Shown here in pieces: positions 18,570-26,748 of a stretch of 64,000 nucleotides of DNA. Both the position numbers and the translations under genes were made by a program. The stretch comes from an uncultured Collinsella sp. (GTDB lineage Bacteria; Actinomycetota; Coriobacteriia; Coriobacteriales; Coriobacteriaceae): NCBI GenBank assembly GCA_905208635.1, contig CAJLPX010000001.1, positions 62,001 to 126,000 on the forward strand, in the 5' to 3' direction. Under the pieces are notes generated by a model. The model was not told the origin of the DNA, did no database searches, and worked only from the letters and a program-made list of their open reading frames with translations. How positions within the stretch are numbered: the first letter of the stretch is position 1; each line of letters begins with the position of its first letter.

Positions 18570-18654
18570 AAAAGGGACAGGTCCATTATGGCAGCTCGTG
18601 ACAAGACGTCGAAGCGCCTCGTCTAAAACCTGCCAAAATAAACCTGTCCCTTTT
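18570..18654. repeat. GGGACAG palindrome, long-loop copy D
   Basis: AAAAGGGACAGGT (18570-18582) and ACCTGTCCCTTTT (18642-18654) are perfect complements. The arms continue imperfectly through ATTATGGCAG and CTGCCAAAAT. It lies behind the transporter gene at 18678-19514 and in front of selA, so it could terminate the former. It shares the AAAGGGACAG word with the other palindromes of this family. Confidence 0.65.
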
Positions 18655-18677
18655 TGGTCGGTTATGGCTTGGTGGCT

Positions 18678-19514
18678 TTAGGCCTCCTTATTGGCGTAGA
18701 TAAACCAGTAGCCCAGCGCCACGATCAGGGCGCCACCCACGATATTGCCCAGCGTGGCGACCGTAAGGTTGAGCGCCAACCCGGCAGCGTTGAGGGCATC
18801 GGCGCCAGCGACATCGGCTCCATAGCCGCAGGAGTGCATCAAAATACCCATGGGCAAAAAGTACATGTTGGCAACGCAGTGCTCAAAACCGCAGGCCACA
18901 AAGGCGGCAATGGGCAGCAAAATGCCCACGACCTTATCGACCACGGTCTTGCCGGCAGTGCCGATCCATACGGCCAGGCAGACAAAGATGTTGCACAGAA
19001 TGCCGCGGAAGAAGATGGTGACGGCGTCAATCGAAACCTTACCGGCGGCGACACTCACCATGGTGTTGGCAACGGCCTCGCCGTTGAGCTTATAATTAGC
19101 TGCCATGTAAACCAAAAAGACAACGAACAGCGCGCCGGCAAAGTTGCCGATCCACACAACGACCCAAGCCTTGAGCATCTGGACGAGCGTGATCTTTTTG
19201 CTCTTGAGCGCGCAGACCATAAGCGAGTTGCCGGTAAACAGTTCCGCGCCGCAAATGAGCACGAGCACCAGTCCCAGGCAAAAGCACAGGCCGCCCACAA
19301 AGCGCTGAGCGCCCCAGCCAAGGGACGCATCGCTCAGAAAGACCGTGAAGAACAGACCGCCGAAGGCGATGAACGCGCCGGCGAACATGGCGAGCAAAAA
19401 TGCCTTCGAGGCAGGCAGACTGGCCTTGGTAACGCCGGCGGCCTCGGTCTTGGTCTCGATTGCGGCAGGCGCCAGGCAGTCGGGGATGGGGTATTCTGCC
19501 TTGAAATCTGCCAT
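18678..19514 (-). CDS. Formate/nitrite transporter family membrane protein
   Basis: The 278-residue protein belongs to the FocA/NirC pentameric channel family. It has six hydrophobic segments, with the family features AELFTGNSLM after the third and a strongly conserved GFEHCVANMYFLPMG loop before the fifth. It would carry formate, nitrite or a related small anion across the cytoplasmic membrane. The ATG at 19514 was chosen, with AGGAAAGAAG a little far upstream. Formate is a plausible substrate in a mixed-acid fermenting anaerobe with selenocysteine machinery next door, but the sequence does not settle it. Confidence 0.88.
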   Translation of the reverse strand: MADFKAEYPIPDCLAPAAIETKTEAAGVTKASLPASKAFLLAMFAGAFIAFGGLFFTVFLSDASLGWGAQRFVGGLCFCLGLVLVLICGAELFTGNSLMVCALKSKKITLVQMLKAWVVVWIGNFAGALFVVFLVYMAANYKLNGEAVANTMVSVAAGKVSIDAVTIFFRGILCNIFVCLAVWIGTAGKTVVDKVVGILLPIAAFVACGFEHCVANMYFLPMGILMHSCGYGADVAGADALNAAGLALNLTVATLGNIVGGALIVALGYWFIYANKEA

Positions 19515-19630
19515 GTCAGTCACTTCTTTCCTAATCAGCAGGGACGAGCATTGCCAATGCAAAGGCCCCGCGTCGGACGGTCAAAACAAAACAGGTCAGA
19601 AGTAAACGTACCTCTGACCTGCAAATTACT

Positions 19631-19704
19631 TGGAGCGGGCGACGGGAATCGAACCCGCGTCATCAGCTTGGAAGGCTGGGGTTCTACCATTGAACTACGC
19701 CCGC
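19631..19704 (-). tRNA. tRNA-Gly (anticodon TCC)
   Basis: The minus strand folds with acceptor GCGGGCG/CGCCCGC, the D arm TAGTTCAATGGTAGA, and the loop TTCCAA giving anticodon TCC. The T loop is TTCGATT, and CCA is encoded. It is six bases from tRNA-Pro and probably co-transcribed with it. Confidence 0.96.
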
Positions 19705-19710
19705 AAGATA

Positions 19711-19787
19711 TGGTCGGGACGACAGGATTTGAACCTGCGACATCCTGCTCCCAAAGCAGGCGCGCTACCAAACTGCGCCACGTCCCG
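19711..19787 (-). tRNA. tRNA-Pro (anticodon TGG)
   Basis: The minus strand folds with acceptor CGGGACG/CGTCCCG, the anticodon loop TTTGGGA giving TGG, the T loop TTCAAAT and an encoded CCA. It lies directly upstream of tRNA-Gly on the same strand. Confidence 0.96.
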
Positions 19788-19878
19788 AAGGTGTTGAGCA
19801 GCTAAGGTCTAAACCTTGCGTGTCCCAAAGCGAGGGAAATTATAGGGGAGACTCCCCGCCTGCGCAAGCGACGATACC

Positions 19879-21237
19879 CTAGCTCCTCGAATGTGCAACA
19901 AACCGGCTGTGGAGCAGGCCGATCACAAACGCCACCACGGCAACCGGCGCCCACGCGGCTCCAATGTCTGCCAGCGGCAGCGCATCGAACGGCAGCCACG
20001 CGCCCGTAAAGAACGCATCGCGAACCGAGGTGATCACGCTCTGCACGGCGACCACGCCGCCGACCCAGACCCACACCTGCGGATGAGCGTCGCAAAAGCC
20101 ATGCACCAGGCCCATCAGAACCAGCACGATGGCGACGGGGTACAAGGCATTGAGCATGGGCACCGAAAACATAAGGATCACGTCGAGACCCACGTTGGAG
20201 AGCACGCACGAAAACGCCGCGAACACAAAGGCGAGAACCGCAAAGGGACGGCGCATAGCCTCCTCGGAAGCCTCCGCTCCCCCTTTAACCACATACGTCT
20301 CGCAGAAGTAACGCGAGCAGCAGCTGATAAGGCCGATGCACACGTTCATGCAGGCGAGGAAAAAGATCGCAAAGACCACGACCGTGCCGGCAAGACCAAA
20401 GTGCATGGAGGCGGAGCGAGCGAGGATGGCGGCACCGTTGGTGGCATCGGGCATCACGGTGCTGAGCTGCGCGCCGGCAAGCGCCAGGCCGCAGTAGATG
20501 ATGGCCATGAGCACACCGGCGATCACGCCGGAGCGCGAAATCTCGAAGGCAACGCGCTTGTCATCGGTAACACCCAGCTCATGGATGGTCTCGGCGATGA
20601 TGATGCCAAAGGCGAGCGACGCGAGCAGGTCCATGGTCTGATAGCCGGTCAAAAAGCCTTGCACGGCAGCACCGGCATTATAGGGAGCCTGCGGCGCGGC
20701 AGCGGGACCCAACGGCGAGACCACGGCAGCGCCCACGACCAACACAATAAGGGCGATGAGCGCGGGGCCCGTAATGCGGCCGAGTACGCGCGTGATGACG
20801 CCGGGGCGCAGCGTGAGCGCAAACGCGATGACAAAGAAGCCGACGGCAAACACCAGGCGAGCCGTGCCGAGCGAGACGCCCTCGGGCAGCAGCGGCACCA
20901 ACATCTCGAAGGCCGTGGAGCTCGTGCGCGGAATGGCCAGGCACGGGCCGATAGCCAGGTAGACCGCCGCGACAAAGAACTCGCCAAACTTAGGGTGCAC
21001 GCGGCCGGCAAGCTCGCGCGCCGTTCCGGCAAGTGCCACGGCGATAAAGCCCATGACGGGAAGGCCGATGGCGGCAATCAGAAAGCCGAGCATGGCGAGC
21101 GGCGTGGCAGAGCCCGCCTGCAGCGCCAGCAGCGGCGGAATAATGAGGTTGCCGGCGCCAAAGAGCATCGAGAACAGGGCGATGCCGACGGTGAGGACAT
21201 GGTCGGAGCGCAGACCGCGCGGGGCGGATGATGCCAT
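19879..21237 (-). CDS. brnQ: Branched-chain amino-acid transport system carrier protein
   Basis: The 452-residue protein has about twelve hydrophobic segments and the N-terminal signature SMLFGAGNLIIPP of the LIVCS family. This family imports leucine, isoleucine and valine with sodium or protons. The ATG at 21237 has GGTGG and AAAGG upstream, while a start 13 codons earlier lacks support. The gene is separated from the selenium-linked genes upstream by a terminator and from the tRNA pair downstream by about 90 bases, so it is probably a single transcription unit. Confidence 0.9.
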   Translation of the reverse strand: MASSAPRGLRSDHVLTVGIALFSMLFGAGNLIIPPLLALQAGSATPLAMLGFLIAAIGLPVMGFIAVALAGTARELAGRVHPKFGEFFVAAVYLAIGPCLAIPRTSSTAFEMLVPLLPEGVSLGTARLVFAVGFFVIAFALTLRPGVITRVLGRITGPALIALIVLVVGAAVVSPLGPAAAPQAPYNAGAAVQGFLTGYQTMDLLASLAFGIIIAETIHELGVTDDKRVAFEISRSGVIAGVLMAIIYCGLALAGAQLSTVMPDATNGAAILARSASMHFGLAGTVVVFAIFFLACMNVCIGLISCCSRYFCETYVVKGGAEASEEAMRRPFAVLAFVFAAFSCVLSNVGLDVILMFSVPMLNALYPVAIVLVLMGLVHGFCDAHPQVWVWVGGVVAVQSVITSVRDAFFTGAWLPFDALPLADIGAAWAPVAVVAFVIGLLHSRFVAHSRS

Positions 21238-21264
21238 AGGACCACCTTTCGGGTCGAAACAAAA

Positions 21265-21289
21265 CGGGACGGGCAAAAGACCCGTCCCG
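21265..21289 (-). terminator. Intrinsic terminator after the selenium/dehydratase operon
   Basis: CGGGACGGG and CCCGTCCCG pair around CAAAAGA, and the minus strand continues TTTTGTTT. It lies 15 bases behind the desulfurase stop codon and before brnQ. Confidence 0.8.
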
Positions 21290-21303
21290 CAAGTATATAC
21301 GCT

Positions 21304-22443
21304 TTAGCAGGCTAAATCGTGCAGAGCGTCAATCGCGGTGTCGACTTCCTCGTCCGTGTTGAAATACCCAAACGAGAAGCGAACGACACCCTGGCGCTCG
21401 GTCCCCAGTGCACGGTGCATGAGCGGAGCGCAGTGGGCGCCGGGGCGCGTCGCAATCCCCCACCCTTGCATGAGCGCGTCCGAGACCTCGGCCGAATCGA
21501 TATCGCCCACGTTAAGCGAAACGATCGCCGAGCGCACGGGCTGGTCAAACGCACCGTAGAGCGCAATGCCGGGAATGTCGCGAACGCCGGCGAGGAAGCG
21601 CTCGGCAAGCGCACGTTCGCGTGCCGCAATCGCCTCTACCCCGCCCTGGGCCTCGATAACGTCGAGGCCGGCGGAAAGGCCGGCGATACCGTGACCGTTG
21701 AGCGTGCCTGCCTCAAGACGCGTGGGCCACTCTTGCGGCTGCAGCGCATCGAAGCTGCGCACGCCCGTGCCACCCATGGCCCAAGGAGCCACGTCAATGC
21801 CTTCCGCCACGGCTAGGCCACCGGTCCCCTGCGGGCCCATGAGCCCCTTGTGGCCGGTAAAGCACACCACGTCGAGCCCCATGACCTGCATATCGATATG
21901 CGCCGTGCCGGCAGACTGCGAGGCATCGACGATCACAAGCGCGCCGGCCGCATGGGCCATGGCAGCCACGCGTGCAATGTCGACCGCGTTGCCGGTCACA
22001 TTGGAGGCGTGTGTCACCACCACGGCACGCGTGCCCGGCGTGACCAGCTGCTCGAGCTCGTCGTAGTCGAGCACGCCGTTCGCGTCGCAGCCCGCATGCT
22101 CAACAGTCACGCCCTGCTCTGCCGCCAGGCGGTTGAGCGGACGCAGCACGGAGTTGTGTTCGAGCACCGTCGTGACCACACGATCGCCGGGGCGCACCAC
22201 GCCGTTGATGGCGGTGTTGAGCGCCGCCGTGGAGTTGGGCGTAAAACAAATATGGTCCACCCGCGGGCAGCCCAGCAAGCGCGCAAGCTTGGTGCGGCAG
22301 CTGTGGATGGTGCGCGCCGCGTCGAGCGCACCCGACGTGGCGCCTCGCCCAGCATTGCCGAGCGAGCACATCGCCTGCACCACGGCATCGATGACCGCCT
22401 GAGGTTTGTGCATGGTCGTCGCCGCGTTATCCAGGTAGATCAT
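21304..22443 (-). CDS. Class V aminotransferase, cysteine desulfurase/selenocysteine lyase type
   Basis: The 379-residue PLP enzyme begins MIYLDNAATTM, like cysteine desulfurases. The PLP lysine is in CFTGHKGLMGPQG and the persulfide cysteine is in GAHCAPLMHRALG. It would release sulfur from cysteine or selenium from selenocysteine. The start codon overlaps the stop of the DUF3343 gene (ATGA), with GGGAGGT six bases ahead. Its place in a train with selD, yedF and DUF3343 points to selenium delivery rather than iron-sulfur cluster assembly, since no iscU or suf gene is nearby. That role is an inference from context. Confidence 0.87.
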   Translation of the reverse strand: MIYLDNAATTMHKPQAVIDAVVQAMCSLGNAGRGATSGALDAARTIHSCRTKLARLLGCPRVDHICFTPNSTAALNTAINGVVRPGDRVVTTVLEHNSVLRPLNRLAAEQGVTVEHAGCDANGVLDYDELEQLVTPGTRAVVVTHASNVTGNAVDIARVAAMAHAAGALVIVDASQSAGTAHIDMQVMGLDVVCFTGHKGLMGPQGTGGLAVAEGIDVAPWAMGGTGVRSFDALQPQEWPTRLEAGTLNGHGIAGLSAGLDVIEAQGGVEAIAARERALAERFLAGVRDIPGIALYGAFDQPVRSAIVSLNVGDIDSAEVSDALMQGWGIATRPGAHCAPLMHRALGTERQGVVRFSFGYFNTDEEVDTAIDALHDLAC

Positions 22444-22691
22444 CGCACGACCTCCCACATATCGATCACAGTAAAGCCCTCGGTGGGAACGTCCGCCGCG
22501 GCAAGCTCGCTTCGCAGCAGTGGTTCATTTTCAGGCAGGGCTTTCCATGCCAGGCCGCAGCCGGCAGCAACCTCTCCGGGTACGGGAATCGTTCGCCCGG
22601 GAAGGCCACGCTCACGGCACAGAGACTCGCAGCCCATGGCGGCCGCCGTGGTGGGAAACGTGATGACAAGCGCCGGGCGCTTTTCTCTCAT
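22440..22691 (-). CDS. DUF3343 protein, putative selenium/sulfur carrier
   Basis: This 83-residue protein matches the short DUF3343 family. It starts with a beta-alpha segment (ALVITFPTTAAAMGCESLC) and then has the small turn EVAAGCGLAW, whose cysteine is the likely carrier thiol. Members of this family are found next to selD and yedF and are thought to handle sulfur or selenium, but the chemistry is not established for this protein. It overlaps the desulfurase gene by four bases and lies 18 bases behind yedF, consistent with one operon. GGTGGG precedes its ATG. Confidence 0.8.
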   Translation of the reverse strand: MREKRPALVITFPTTAAAMGCESLCRERGLPGRTIPVPGEVAAGCGLAWKALPENEPLLRSELAAADVPTEGFTVIDMWEVVR

Positions 22692-22709
22692 GGCAATCCC
22701 ACCCAGGCG

Positions 22710-23336
22710 CTACGGACGCACGACGCGGCCGGCCTGCTCCATCTTTTCGACGATCACGTACATGTTCGTGACATCGCCCACGGCAAGCTGGTCCTTAATG
22801 CCAAAGTGGTCGAGGCAGGTGCCGCAGGTAAGGATCTCGACACCCTGCTCGGCCAGGCCCTTGAGGTCGTCAAGCACCGGCGACCCCTCGACGGTGAGTT
22901 TGGCGCCGCCGTTGTAGAAGAGCATCGTGGCGGGCAGCTCCTCCTGCTGCGTCACGGCAAAGATAAAGGCCTTCATGAGCTTGTGGCCCAGCTCATCGTC
23001 GCCGCGACCCATGCAATCGGTGTAGACGGCCACAACCAGCTTGCCCTTGCCGGCGCTGGCGTCGCAGAAAGCGGCGCCGTCCTGCTCAGGATCGGCCACG
23101 GCAACGGCGCCGGCGGTCGCCACGATCACGTGCCACTCGGCATCGGCGACCTTCTCGACCGAGGCCGTGCAGCCCTTTTCCTGTGCCATCTTGGAGATGT
23201 TCTTGACGGCCGTCTCGTTGTCGACCGAGGTCACGACAACACCCTCGCCATCAAGCTGCTTCAGAGCTTTGAGCGTCTTGACGACGGGCAGCGGGCAGGC
23301 ATCGCCCATGGCATTGACTTCAATTTTGGTAGACAT
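22710..23336 (-). CDS. yedF: Selenium metabolism protein YedF
   Basis: The 208-residue protein joins a TusA/SirA-like N-terminal domain with the signature ACPLPVVKT to a C-terminal DsrE-like domain. The latter contains FYNGGAKL and the cysteine pair ILTCGTCLDHFG. This fused form is the one linked to selenium use and normally sits beside selD. It probably passes selenium or sulfur between partner proteins in the cytosol. The ATG at 23336 has AAAGGA seven bases upstream; the longer open frame upstream has no ribosome site. It lies 59 bases behind selD and 18 bases before DUF3343. Confidence 0.9.
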   Translation of the reverse strand: MSTKIEVNAMGDACPLPVVKTLKALKQLDGEGVVVTSVDNETAVKNISKMAQEKGCTASVEKVADAEWHVIVATAGAVAVADPEQDGAAFCDASAGKGKLVVAVYTDCMGRGDDELGHKLMKAFIFAVTQQEELPATMLFYNGGAKLTVEGSPVLDDLKGLAEQGVEILTCGTCLDHFGIKDQLAVGDVTNMYVIVEKMEQAGRVVRP

Positions 23337-23395
23337 AGCAAATCCTTTCAAAAGGGACCGCCCAGAACAGTAGACGGTCGCATAAACGGTTTTCC

Positions 23396-24445
23396 TTAAT
23401 GCACAACGTGAACGGCAGGACCACCCGGCACCGCCTCGCACACGCGGCCGATTGTGGCGGCAACGCGACCTTCGGCATGCAGGCGGCGGGCGAGCTCATC
23501 CACATCGGCAGCAGGCGCTGCGATGAGCAGGCCGCCCGAGGTCTGCGGATCGTACAGCGCATCCAGCATTCCCGGCTCCAGGTCATCGTCGGCCGCCACG
23601 CGCGGGCCAAAGAAATCCTGGTTGCGGTAGGCGCCGGCAGGGATAATGCCCAGACGCGCCATATTGAGCACCTGGTCAAAGAGCGGCACCGCCCCCGACG
23701 CGAGCTCAATCTGCACGCCCGAGCCCTCGGCCATCTCGCACGCATGCCCGATCAGGCCAAAGCCCGTGACATCGGTGCAGCCGTGAAGCTCGAGTCCCTC
23801 GGCCAGGCGAATCGGGGCCTCGTTGAGGGTGCGCATCGAGTCAAACATGGCTGCGGCCTCGTCCTGCTCGATGAGCACGCCCTTAATGGCCGTGGTGATA
23901 ATGCCCGAGCCGATCGCCTTGGTCAGCAGTAGGACATCGCCCGCGCGCGCACCGCTGTTGGCGAGCATGCGGTCGAGCGCGACAAAGCCACTCACGGACA
24001 GGCCGTACTTGGGCTCGTCGTCGTTGATGGTGTGGCCGCCCGCGATGGTGCAGCCAGCCTCGACGCACTTGTCGGCGCCACCCGCCAGAATCTCACCTGC
24101 GACCTCGACGCCCAGGCAACTGGGAATGCACAGCAGGTTCATGGCATGGCTCGGTCGTCCACCCATGGCATAAATGTCCGACAGCGAGTTGGCCGCCGCG
24201 ATCTGACCAAACAGGAACGGGTCGTCGACCATCGGCGGGAAGAAGTCGACGGACTGCACGAGGCCCAGGTTTTCGCCAACACGAAAAACACTCGCATCGT
24301 CGGAGGTATCGAACCCCACGAGCAGGTTGTCGTTATGCACATTGGGTAAGTCGCCCAGGACCTGGGCGAGGGCTCCAGGAGCCAACTTAGCGGCTCAACC
24401 GCTCGCGGCAGTCATAGACGTGAGCTTAATCTGATCGTCAGCCAT
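23396..24445 (-). CDS. selD: Selenide, water dikinase SelD, itself a selenoprotein (in-frame UGA at codon 17)
   Basis: SelD makes selenophosphate from selenide and ATP. The downstream open frame starts only at about codon 21, but the true start is the ATG at 24445, with GAGGAGG six bases upstream. Reading from there gives TSMTAASG, then TGA (24395-24397), then AAKLAPG. Codon 17 is exactly where E. coli SelD has its catalytic Cys17, and the lysine at 20 also matches. The TGA is therefore selenocysteine, giving 349 residues. The rest carries the ATP-binding motifs VGFDTSDDASVF and GGHTINDDEP. A stop-based gene caller would truncate it. It lies 70 bases behind the activase gene. Confidence 0.93.
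24352..24397 (-). promoter_or_regulatory. Candidate bacterial SECIS element in selD
   Basis: Behind the UGA (24395-24397) two hairpins are possible in the mRNA. One is GGCTCCTGGAGCC (24371-24383). The other is CGCCCAG-GTC-CTGGGCG (24352-24368), whose loop begins with GU. A GU at the start of the apical loop and a distance of about 33 bases from the UGA fit the bacterial SECIS pattern, so the second hairpin is the better candidate. It would recruit SelB. Confidence 0.6.
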
Positions 24446-24515
24446 CGATACCTCCTCTCATCGGTCAATCATTTCCTCCCAGTATACGCATGAATGCAGG
24501 CCCACGGCCGATGCA

Positions 24516-25280
24516 TTAATCGAGCGCCTGTGCGCGAATCGCCGCGCCGATGGCACCGGCAAAGCGAGCCTGGGGCGAGGTGGTCACCGGCGACCCCAGC
24601 AGCTCGCCCAACCGCTCCACCACGAAGGCGTTCTCGCACAGGCCACCGGTCAGGTAGTACGGGGCGCCCGCGGCCTGCCCGGCCATGGTCGCCACGCGCG
24701 AGACCACGCTGTCGATCACGCCACGTGCGATGTTCTCGCGCGGCTCACCGCGACCGATCAGGCTAATGACCTCACTTTCGGCAAACACCGTGCACATGCT
24801 GGAAATCTTGGTAGGCTCGCCGGAACGCGCCAGGTCGGCCATCTGCTGTTGAGAAATACCTAGGCGGTCGGCCATGATCTCCAAAAAGCGCCCCGTGCCG
24901 GCAGCGCACTTGTCGTTCATGGCAAACTTGGCCACGCGGCCATTTTTAAGCTGAATGACCTTGGTGTCCTGGCCGCCCACGTCAATCACCGTGCCGCGAT
25001 CGCCAAACAGACGCACGGCACCGGCGCCGTGGCAGGTAATCTCGGTCACAACCTTGTGGGCGTATGGCACAGCCACGCGCCCGTAACCCGTGGCCACCAC
25101 ACGCGCAGAATCGGATGCAACGTCAAAGCCCGCCGCCGCGAGCGCCTCGCGCAACCTATCGGCGGCATCGACCGAGGAGAACCCGGTTGGCTGCACGCAC
25201 GTCCACGCCACCGAACCCTCACCATCGACCACAGCAGCCTTAGCCGCCGTAGACCCGATATCGACCCCGATCCCTATCAT
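24516..25280 (-). CDS. 2-hydroxyacyl-CoA dehydratase/double-cubane protein activase (ATPase)
   Basis: The 254-residue protein is of the HgdC/ASKHA type, a homodimer that holds one [4Fe-4S] cluster and uses ATP to fire a low-potential electron into its partner. The N-terminal GIGVDIGSTAAKAA is the phosphate-binding loop. The cluster cysteines lie in NDKCAAGTGRF and ISSMCTVFAESE, and VDVGGQDTKVI and LTGGLCENAFV complete the fold. GGAGAGA precedes the ATG. It follows the two dehydratase-type genes on the same strand, so it should activate one or both of them. It is followed by selD after 70 bases. Confidence 0.9.
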   Translation of the reverse strand: MIGIGVDIGSTAAKAAVVDGEGSVAWTCVQPTGFSSVDAADRLREALAAAGFDVASDSARVVATGYGRVAVPYAHKVVTEITCHGAGAVRLFGDRGTVIDVGGQDTKVIQLKNGRVAKFAMNDKCAAGTGRFLEIMADRLGISQQQMADLARSGEPTKISSMCTVFAESEVISLIGRGEPRENIARGVIDSVVSRVATMAGQAAGAPYYLTGGLCENAFVVERLGELLGSPVTTSPQARFAGAIGAAIRAQALD

Positions 25281-25332
25281 GGCTCTCTCCTAATCCAAAC
25301 ATCAAAGACAGCGGCGCGTTCAGGCGCCTTAG

Positions 25333-25440
25333 CTCTAGGTTTCTCAGGTGCCGGAGGTTGCCCCGAAAGAGGAGCGCGGCGTACTTTGGTACGCAAGCGA
25401 CGGTTTGAGGGGCAAGATCCGGTGCCTGAGGAAGCTAGAG
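25333..25440 (-). repeat. Structured intergenic repeat family II, copy 1 (behind the second dehydratase-type gene)
   Basis: The outer arms CTCTAG-TT-CTCAGG-CCGGA pair across 108 bases with a fixed two-base internal mismatch. Inside, TTGCCCC pairs with GGGGCAA, and GCGTAC-CAAA-GTACGC forms an apical hairpin. The right-hand foot covers the last codons and stop (25435-25437) of the preceding gene. Compared with 26631-26734, the arms differ at paired positions (CCGG/CCGG becomes CCCG/CGGG; CCCC/GGGG becomes CCGT/ACGG), which shows that the structure is conserved. Confidence 0.8.
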
Positions 25441-26598
25441 GGTTTCGATGAAGGCGGCGATGCGGGTCTCGATCTGGCCCATGTCGCCGTTGCTGTAGTC
25501 GGTCTCGATCTTCATATACGGAATACCCGCACCCTCGACAGCCTCCTGCATGCGCGCACTCTCCACGTTAAAGGTGTGGCACGCCTGCAGCACGCTCTCC
25601 ACTACGCCATCGACATGATACTTCTCGCACATGGCCAGCGTGTTTTCCATACGACCGTCGTTGGGCGTCATGACCGAGCAGTTGATGTCCAGGTATCGGT
25701 CGGCGATGGCGCGCAGGATATCGGGAGCCTCCGGGTCGATCATCATGGCCGCCGTACGCTCGCCCGAGCAGTCGTCCATGCACACAACCACGCCGCCGTT
25801 GGACTCGATGGTGCGGCCAATCTTGTTGATCACGCCGCCCACCGGGCAGCCGGTAATCAGAATGCGCTTGGCATCCGCCGCAACCGGGCGCTCGCCCGCG
25901 TCGTAGGCCTCGCGCAGCTTGACAACCTTTTGCTCCAGCTGCTGCGTATAAGCCTCGATATCAAAGCTGAACGTACCGGCAAACATGGTGCTCATCAGGT
26001 CGACGCCGCTCATGGCCGCAGGCTGGTTGGCCTGCAGCGCAAACATCTCGAGCTGGGCCGCACGCAGGCGATTGCGACGACGGGCAGCAGCGCGTAGGTC
26101 GCCGTCGGTAATCGTAATGTCGTAGAAGTTCTCGAGCTCCTCCTTGAGCAGACGGCACTCCTCGTACCAGCCCTCGCGCTCGTAGGCGCGATCGCGACCC
26201 TGCGGAAGATGCAGAATGTGCGTGCGCTTAAGCTCGTTGAGTAGCTCGTACATCTTCTTCTTGCCGTCGCAGGTGGTCTCGCCGATGATCATGTCGCTAA
26301 AGTACGTAAACGGGCACTTTTGCGAATAGGCAAAACCATACGTCGACTTGATGAGCGGGCAGAGGTTTGCCGGCAGCACCTTCTCGGCCTCGGGAATCAC
26401 CTCGTCGGACGTACCGCACAGAGCCACGCTCGAGGCGCCCGCGGCATCGATAATCTCGAGCGGCGTATAGCTGCACAAGAAGCCGATCAGACGATTGCCT
26501 GCCTGCTTATAATCCTTAACGCGAATAAACGCGGCCTTGCGCTGCTCGTTGAACTCCTCAAACGTGCTGGGCAACGGCTGCTCAATATTTTCCGACAT
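25435..26598 (-). CDS. 2-hydroxyacyl-CoA dehydratase/double-cubane-cluster reductase family protein, second paralogue
   Basis: The 387-residue protein belongs to the HgdB/BcrC/YjiM superfamily. It has cysteines positioned as cluster ligands in LCSYTPLEI, ANLCPLIKS, GETTCDGKKK, MDDCSGERT and LQACHTFN. The family carries out difficult reductions or dehydrations using electrons from an ATPase activase. The ATG at 26598 has AGGAG four bases upstream; the longer open frame runs through a structured repeat and is not supported. The related gene at 26749-28032 lies upstream and the activase downstream. Whether the two form a heterodimer or two separate enzymes is unknown, and the substrate cannot be read from the sequence. 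Confidence 0.85.
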   Translation of the reverse strand: MSENIEQPLPSTFEEFNEQRKAAFIRVKDYKQAGNRLIGFLCSYTPLEIIDAAGASSVALCGTSDEVIPEAEKVLPANLCPLIKSTYGFAYSQKCPFTYFSDMIIGETTCDGKKKMYELLNELKRTHILHLPQGRDRAYEREGWYEECRLLKEELENFYDITITDGDLRAAARRRNRLRAAQLEMFALQANQPAAMSGVDLMSTMFAGTFSFDIEAYTQQLEQKVVKLREAYDAGERPVAADAKRILITGCPVGGVINKIGRTIESNGGVVVCMDDCSGERTAAMMIDPEAPDILRAIADRYLDINCSVMTPNDGRMENTLAMCEKYHVDGVVESVLQACHTFNVESARMQEAVEGAGIPYMKIETDYSNGDMGQIETRIAAFIETL

Positions 26599-26630
26599 AT
26601 AACTCCTAAACCTTTTAACCAACCAAGGAA

Positions 26631-26734
26631 GCGGCTTTCCCAGGTGCCCGAGGTTGCCGTGAAAGAGACGCGCCGCGTACTTTCGCACGCAAGCGACGGT
26701 TTGAACGGCAAGATCGGGTGCCTGGGAAAGCCGC
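26631..26734 (-). repeat. Structured intergenic repeat family II, copy 2 (behind the first dehydratase-type gene)
   Basis: GCGGCTTTCCCAGG-CCCGA on the left and its complement on the right pair fully, except for the same two-base mismatch as copy 1. Inside, TTGCCGT pairs with ACGGCAA, and an apical hairpin GCGTGC-GAAA-GTACGC follows. Conserved loop words TTCAAACCGTCGCTT and CTCTTTC (minus strand) match copy 1. It fills the gap between the two paralogues. Confidence 0.8.
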
Positions 26735-26748
26735 CGGGACGGATAGCC

